A DNA stretch of 8,986 nucleotides from Halomonas sp. Lineage in GTDB: Bacteria; Pseudomonadota; Gammaproteobacteria; Pseudomonadales; Halomonadaceae. A program made the translations under genes and the position numbers. The DNA lies in NCBI GenBank assembly GCA_003560175.1, contig PWIZ01000439.1, positions 1 to 8,986 on the forward strand, read 5' to 3'. Shown piece by piece: positions 6,023 through 8,986 of the stretch (its first letter is position 1; the number at the start of each line of letters is the position of its first letter). The notes under the pieces were generated by a model that had not been told where the DNA came from, searched no databases, and saw only the letters and a program-made list of their open reading frames with translations.

Positions 6023-6394
6023 TCAGGGGATCAGCGTGCGGGCGGATTCGAGGTAGATCTCGCCGTTGCTGCGCACGCGTTCGATGTTGCCGGTCTCGGA
6101 ACCGAGATGGACCTCTTCCAGTACCTCGGCCATCTCTTCGACCTCTTCGCTGATCTTCTCGAGGGCGTTCTCCAGGGTGTAGGTGAGGATGTGGATCTCG
6201 CCAATCTCGCGCATGGTCAGCTCATCCTTGGCGAGAATGTCGGCGAGTTGCTGGTTGTACTGGGAGAAGTTGGCTACCGCCTCGGCCAGAGTGCCCGAGG
6301 GCTCTCCCTCGAAGTGCTCACCCGACTTTTCTTCAGCGAGGGCAGGGGTGGCCAGCAGGGCGGTCAACAGGGCGGTCAAAGCAAGTGTCTTCAT
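6023..6394 (-). CDS. Small secreted acidic helical protein, function unknown
   Basis: Encodes 123 residues. Residues 1-20 (MKTLALTALLTALLATPALA) are a typical Sec signal peptide with an ALA cleavage site before Glu21. No lipobox Cys follows, so the product is predicted to be soluble in the periplasm. The mature part is short, predicted helical and strongly acidic (I count 24 Asp/Glu and 7 Lys/Arg in 103 residues), with a Glu-rich stretch EKISEEVEEMAEVLEEV at 79-95 that may form a coiled coil. It has no Cys after processing. It resembles a family of small exported gammaproteobacterial proteins that I believe is catalogued as DUF6746, but that name is from memory. The start ATG at 6392-6394 has a GAGGAGA-type Shine-Dalgarno (6401-6407) 6 bases upstream. 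It is 83 bases behind the C45 gene in the same direction, and a hairpin terminator follows. I saw no good promoter in that gap. Confidence 0.83.
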   Translation of the reverse strand: MKTLALTALLTALLATPALAEEKSGEHFEGEPSGTLAEAVANFSQYNQQLADILAKDELTMREIGEIHILTYTLENALEKISEEVEEMAEVLEEVHLGSETGNIERVRSNGEIYLESARTLIP

Positions 6395-6477
6395 GTGTGT
6401 TCTCCTCGGCGGAAATGAGAAATATTCCCATCAATGCCTCAGCGTAGCACCTCCCCGAGGGCCCTGATGGATCTGCG

Positions 6478-7533
6478 TCAAAGTGTCGCCACTAGCCCGT
6501 TCTGGCTCTCGCAGGGTTTGCCATGACGGACGATCAGGCGCCGCTCGGTAAGGTTCATGACGACCCCGAACAGCGTCTCCATGCGCTCTTCCTCGGGCTG
6601 GGCGGGGTTGAAGTGACGGCAGATCGATAGCGGTTCGCCGTGGTGGTCGCTGAGGATCTCGAACAGCTCACTCTCGCCGATCTCGCCCTGAGCGGGCAGC
6701 GATTCGCGGAGACGTTCGTCCAGGCGCGCCAAGCGCGGCCGGGAGTCGGGGCGCGGGAAGTCCTCTACTTGATTGGCGGCGGCGTAGAGGTGATTGGTGT
6801 GGGTAACCACGCCGCCCTCGGCCTCGAGACGTCCCGGCTCGCCGGGGTGCACCTCCAGGCCCACCGCCTCGCCCTCGGCACTGGCAAGCAGGAAATGGGC
6901 CGGTGAGCAGACCCGGTCGCGGCTGGCCACGGCCACGGCGCTCTTCAGATCGGGGCTCTCGAGGATCTTGCGCAGGGCCACGTGGATCGGCAGCCCCTCG
7001 CCGCAGGTTTGCGAACGAATGGCGTTGAGGCAGACGCCGATGCCGTGGGCGTTCATGCCGATCTTGGCCACCATGCCCGCCTCGCCGATGCTGACCAGCG
7101 GCGCCTGGCCCTGGCCGCTGATCTTCAGCACCACCCCGTTGTGCAGCTGATCCGTACGCCAGTCCCAGTTCTGGGCCAGCCACTGGGTGCCGCCGCGGGC
7201 CAGGGCGAAGGCAGAGCAGCCGCCGCTGGCGCGGGTCAGCGAGATCTCGCTTCTGCAGTTGAGGGTGAGGATGTCGATGGGGTCTATCCCGGCACCCTCG
7301 GCGATGGCGTCCATCTCCTCGAGGATCTCGGGAAAGCCGCGTTCGATCATGGCGCCGAAGCGTTCGGCCTCGACCCGCGCCCGGGCCCAGCGGATGCCCA
7401 CGAAGTCGTGGAACAGCCGGTCATAGACTTCCAGGCTACGCTGGATCAGTCGAGCGTGGGCTCGACCGTGGGCCAGGCCGATCTCGCGGCGGCTGCCACT
7501 GAGCTCGGTGACGGTGAGCAGCTGCTGCAGCAT
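6478..7533 (-). CDS. C45-family autoproteolytic Ntn acyltransferase/hydrolase
   Basis: Encodes 351 residues that match the acyl-CoA:6-aminopenicillanate acyltransferase (peptidase C45) family over the full length. The key site is GGCSAFAL (104-111): Gly105-Cys106 corresponds to the Gly-Cys bond that self-cleaves in this family, freeing Cys106 as the N-terminal nucleophile, so the proenzyme would mature into subunits of about 105 and 246 residues. The QNWDW motif (121-125) follows as expected, and the N-terminal ELSGSRREIGLAHG and LNCRSE (91-96) segments are also family landmarks. Members acylate amines or hydrolyse amides; bacterial relatives mostly have no known substrate, and a beta-lactam role should not be assumed. 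There is no signal peptide, so it acts in the cytoplasm. The start ATG at 7531-7533 has AGGAGGAGG (7544-7552) 10 bases upstream. It is divergent from a periplasmic binding protein gene, which hints that its substrate is imported. Confidence 0.9.
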   Translation of the reverse strand: MLQQLLTVTELSGSRREIGLAHGRAHARLIQRSLEVYDRLFHDFVGIRWARARVEAERFGAMIERGFPEILEEMDAIAEGAGIDPIDILTLNCRSEISLTRASGGCSAFALARGGTQWLAQNWDWRTDQLHNGVVLKISGQGQAPLVSIGEAGMVAKIGMNAHGIGVCLNAIRSQTCGEGLPIHVALRKILESPDLKSAVAVASRDRVCSPAHFLLASAEGEAVGLEVHPGEPGRLEAEGGVVTHTNHLYAAANQVEDFPRPDSRPRLARLDERLRESLPAQGEIGESELFEILSDHHGEPLSICRHFNPAQPEEERMETLFGVVMNLTERRLIVRHGKPCESQNGLVATL

Positions 7534-7568
7534 GGTTCGAGCGCCTCCTCCTGGCGGGGTAGAGTCTC

Positions 7569-7574
7569 AGTATA
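7569..7574 (-). promoter_or_regulatory. Candidate -10 box (TATACT) for the C45 gene
   Basis: TATACT on the minus strand matches the -10 consensus at 5 of 6 positions and lies 35 bases before the C45 ATG. The hexamer at the -35 distance is GC-rich and does not match, so this is a partial promoter call. Confidence 0.35.
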
Positions 7575-7645
7575 GGTCTGCTGGTGTCACGCGCCGCCTC
7601 GCTCTGAGGTTGACGGACGGCACCGCCAGCGTTGGTAGCGACGGC

Positions 7646-7674
7646 TTGAGATTTTCCATGGAGCGTTCCAGATT
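7646..7674 (+). promoter_or_regulatory. Sigma-70-like promoter candidate for the binding-protein gene
   Basis: TTGAGA (7646-7651, 5 of 6 to consensus) and CAGATT (7669-7674, 3 of 6) are 17 bases apart. This would give a leader of about 70 bases before the ATG at 7753. The overlapping inverted repeats at 7655-7670 sit between the two hexamers, a typical repressor position. The -10 is weak. Confidence 0.35.
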
Positions 7675-7752
7675 GAGCGTGGGGCTAATCCAGCCATCCC
7701 GAAGCGGCCTGACCATCAAGCTAACAAAACGAACAACCAGCGGGGCAACAAT

Positions 7753-8958
7753 ATGAAGAAGAGCATCCTGTCGATGGCCATCGCGGCCTCAGCCCTGAGC
7801 CTGGCCGGGGCGGCCCAGGCCGAGGTGAAAATCGGTTTCCTTGGCGGTTTCACCGGCGGTATCGAGAGCCTGACACCGTCGATTTTCGCGGGCGCCCAGT
7901 TGGCGGTGCAGCAGGTCAACGAGCAGGGCGGCATCCTGGGCGGCCAGACTCTGGTCATGCCCAGTGGGGACACAACCTGCGGCGATGCCTCGGCGGCCTC
8001 CAACGCGGCGGACCGCATGGTCAACACCGAGAACGTCACTGCCATCGTCGGTGCGCTGTGTACCGGGGCGACCATCGCGGCGGCCAACAACGCGGGCATT
8101 CCCGGTGGCGTGGTGATGGTTTCGCCGGCCTCCACGGCGCCGGCGGTCAGCGAACTCGACGACAACGACCTGGTGTTCCGCACCGTGCCCTCCGATGCCT
8201 TCCAGGGCGAGATGCTGGCCAAGCTGGTGCTCGACAAGGGCATCGACGTCGTGGCCGTGACCTATGTGAACAACGACTACGGTCGCGGCCTGTCGGATGC
8301 CTTCGGCGAGGCCTTCGAGGCGGGCGGCGGCACCGTGGCGGAGAACCTGGCCCACGAGGATAACCGCGCCGACTACCGCTCCGAGCTGGGCTCGCTCTCC
8401 GCCAGCGGCGCCGACACTCTGGTGGTGCTCGCCTATGCCGACACCTCCGGCCAGACGGTGCTGCGCCAGGCCTACGAGGCCGGCACCTTCACCCAGTACG
8501 TGGGGGCGGACGGCATGGTGGGCGACAGCCTGGTGGAGGCGATCGGTGCCGATGTGCTGGAGGGGATGATCGCCACCCGCCCGGGCAGTCCCGACCTGCC
8601 GGGTGCCGAGCTCTTCAACGCCGCCGCCGAGGCCGCCGACATCGACCCCAGCGCGGTGTTCGCCGCCCAGGCCTATGACGCCGCCTTCCTGCTGGCCTTG
8701 GCCATCGAGCAGAACGGCAGCGCCGAGCGTGAGGGACTCTCCGCGGCGCTGCGCAGCGTGGCGATGGAGCCAGGGGAGATCATCCTGCCCGGTGAGTGGG
8801 AGAAGGCTGTGGAGCTGATCGCCGCCGGCACCGAGATCAATTACGAGGGCGCCTCCGGCACCCACGAGTTCGACGAGAACGGCGACGTGCCCGGCGTGGT
8901 GGTCGAGATGACCGTGGAAGACGGCCGCTTCGTCAGCAAGGGCTTCGTGGAGCCCTGA
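7753..8958 (+). CDS. Branched-chain amino-acid-type ABC transporter substrate-binding protein
   Basis: Encodes 401 residues. Residues 1-23 (MKKSILSMAIAASALSLAGAAQA) are a Sec signal peptide cleaved before Glu24; the mature protein starts EVKIGFLGGFTG, the first strand of the type I periplasmic-binding fold (Peripla_BP_6, LivK-like). Visible landmarks are GAQLAVQQVNEQGGILG (47-63), SPASTAPAVSE (124-134, the ligand-contacting Ser/Thr loop) and TYVNNDYGRGL (170-180). Cys76 and Cys103 have the spacing of the disulfide in E. coli LIV-binding proteins. The mature chain is very acidic (56 Asp/Glu, 15 Lys/Arg), as expected for a periplasmic protein of a halophile. It would deliver a ligand to a LivHMGF-type importer, whose genes must lie outside the window. 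The family binds branched-chain amino acids, amides, urea or aromatic acids; the ligand here is unknown. The ATG at 7753 has only a weak GGGG element 8-9 bases upstream. Confidence 0.93.
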   Translation: MKKSILSMAIAASALSLAGAAQAEVKIGFLGGFTGGIESLTPSIFAGAQLAVQQVNEQGGILGGQTLVMPSGDTTCGDASAASNAADRMVNTENVTAIVGALCTGATIAAANNAGIPGGVVMVSPASTAPAVSELDDNDLVFRTVPSDAFQGEMLAKLVLDKGIDVVAVTYVNNDYGRGLSDAFGEAFEAGGGTVAENLAHEDNRADYRSELGSLSASGADTLVVLAYADTSGQTVLRQAYEAGTFTQYVGADGMVGDSLVEAIGADVLEGMIATRPGSPDLPGAELFNAAAEAADIDPSAVFAAQAYDAAFLLALAIEQNGSAEREGLSAALRSVAMEPGEIILPGEWEKAVELIAAGTEINYEGASGTHEFDENGDVPGVVVEMTVEDGRFVSKGFVEP

Positions 8959-8965
8959 GCGCACC

Positions 8966-8986
8966 GCGCTGAGCTGATCAGAGCGC
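8966..8986 (+). terminator. Possible hairpin at the window edge after the binding-protein gene
   Basis: GCGCT (8966-8970) and AGCGC (8982-8986) can pair around an 11-base loop 8 bases after the stop codon; an alternative inner pairing CTGA/TCAG also exists. The window ends at the last stem base, so neither a T-run nor further pairing can be judged. It may equally be a spacer hairpin before permease genes, a common way to raise binding-protein expression over the rest of the operon. Confidence 0.3.

Larger units (their letters stand above)
7534..7752. other. 219-base divergent intergenic region between C45 and binding-protein genes
   Basis: Contains the Shine-Dalgarno and a possible -10 of the C45 gene (TATACT, minus strand, 7569-7574, with no clear -35). 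On the plus strand there is a possible promoter for the binding-protein gene. Around 7655-7670 two overlapping palindromic elements, TCCATGGA (7655-7662) and TGGA-GCGT-TCCA (7659-7670), lie inside that promoter's spacer and could be an operator. No RNA gene or supported small protein was found. Confidence 0.5.

Noticed and set aside
6478..7533. Beta-lactam biosynthesis role for the C45 protein
   Set aside because: Family membership alone does not imply penicillin chemistry, and no other beta-lactam gene is nearby.
7658..7756. 32-codon plus-strand frame whose TGA overlaps the binding-protein ATG (ATGA)
   Set aside because: The ATGA overlap is suggestive, but there is no Shine-Dalgarno before the ATG at 7658, which lies inside the likely promoter, and the peptide has no recognisable feature.
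7789..8964. 391-codon minus-strand open frame opposite the binding-protein gene
   Set aside because: Covers the recognised LivK-like gene almost exactly; His/Gly/Val-rich translation typical of reverse-strand frames in GC-rich genes.

Overview
The window looks like an ordinary chromosomal stretch of a moderately halophilic, high-GC gammaproteobacterium, most likely Halomonas or a close relative (Halomonadaceae). This is inferred from three things: the high GC content with strong third-position GC, the very acidic exported proteins (by my count the mature solute-binding protein has 56 Asp/Glu against 15 Lys/Arg in 378 residues), and the gene families present. No phage, transposon, tRNA, rRNA, CRISPR or defence genes were found.

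Layout. (1) 1-867 (+): 3' part of an amidase-signature hydrolase; the window starts just after its nucleophilic serine. (2) 939-1262 (-): a small ABM-type ferredoxin-like-fold protein, convergent with the amidase, preceded by a possible 15-codon upstream reading frame with a strong Shine-Dalgarno. (3) 1444-2517 (+): a DUF2235 alpha/beta hydrolase (Tle1-like lipase fold), divergent from the ABM gene. (4) 2613-3200 (+): a DUF4202 protein. (5) 3203-5822 (-): a two-gene operon, a MaoC hydratase/phosphotransacylase fusion followed after a 1-base gap by acetate kinase (ackA). (6) 6023-6394 (-): a small secreted acidic helical protein with a good hairpin terminator behind it. (7) 6478-7533 (-): a C45-family Ntn autoproteolytic acyltransferase/hydrolase. 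(8) 7753-8958 (+): a branched-chain-amino-acid-type periplasmic binding protein of an ABC importer, divergent from the C45 gene; its permease and ATPase genes are not in the window.

How the genes work together. The clearest functional unit is the maoC-pta fusion with ackA: CoA thioester to acyl phosphate (Pta domain), then acyl phosphate + ADP to acid + ATP (AckA), with an (R)-specific enoyl-CoA hydratase domain on the front that links it to short-chain acyl-CoA or polyhydroxyalkanoate intermediates. The divergent C45 hydrolase / LivK-type binding protein pair suggests uptake and processing of an amide- or amino-acid-like compound, but this is inference from position only. No complete undescribed system is visible. 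The points most worth a second look are the fusion operon with a PhaR-like operator candidate, the C45/binding-protein pair, the possible leader ORF before the ABM gene, and the palindromic double stop at 3197-3206.
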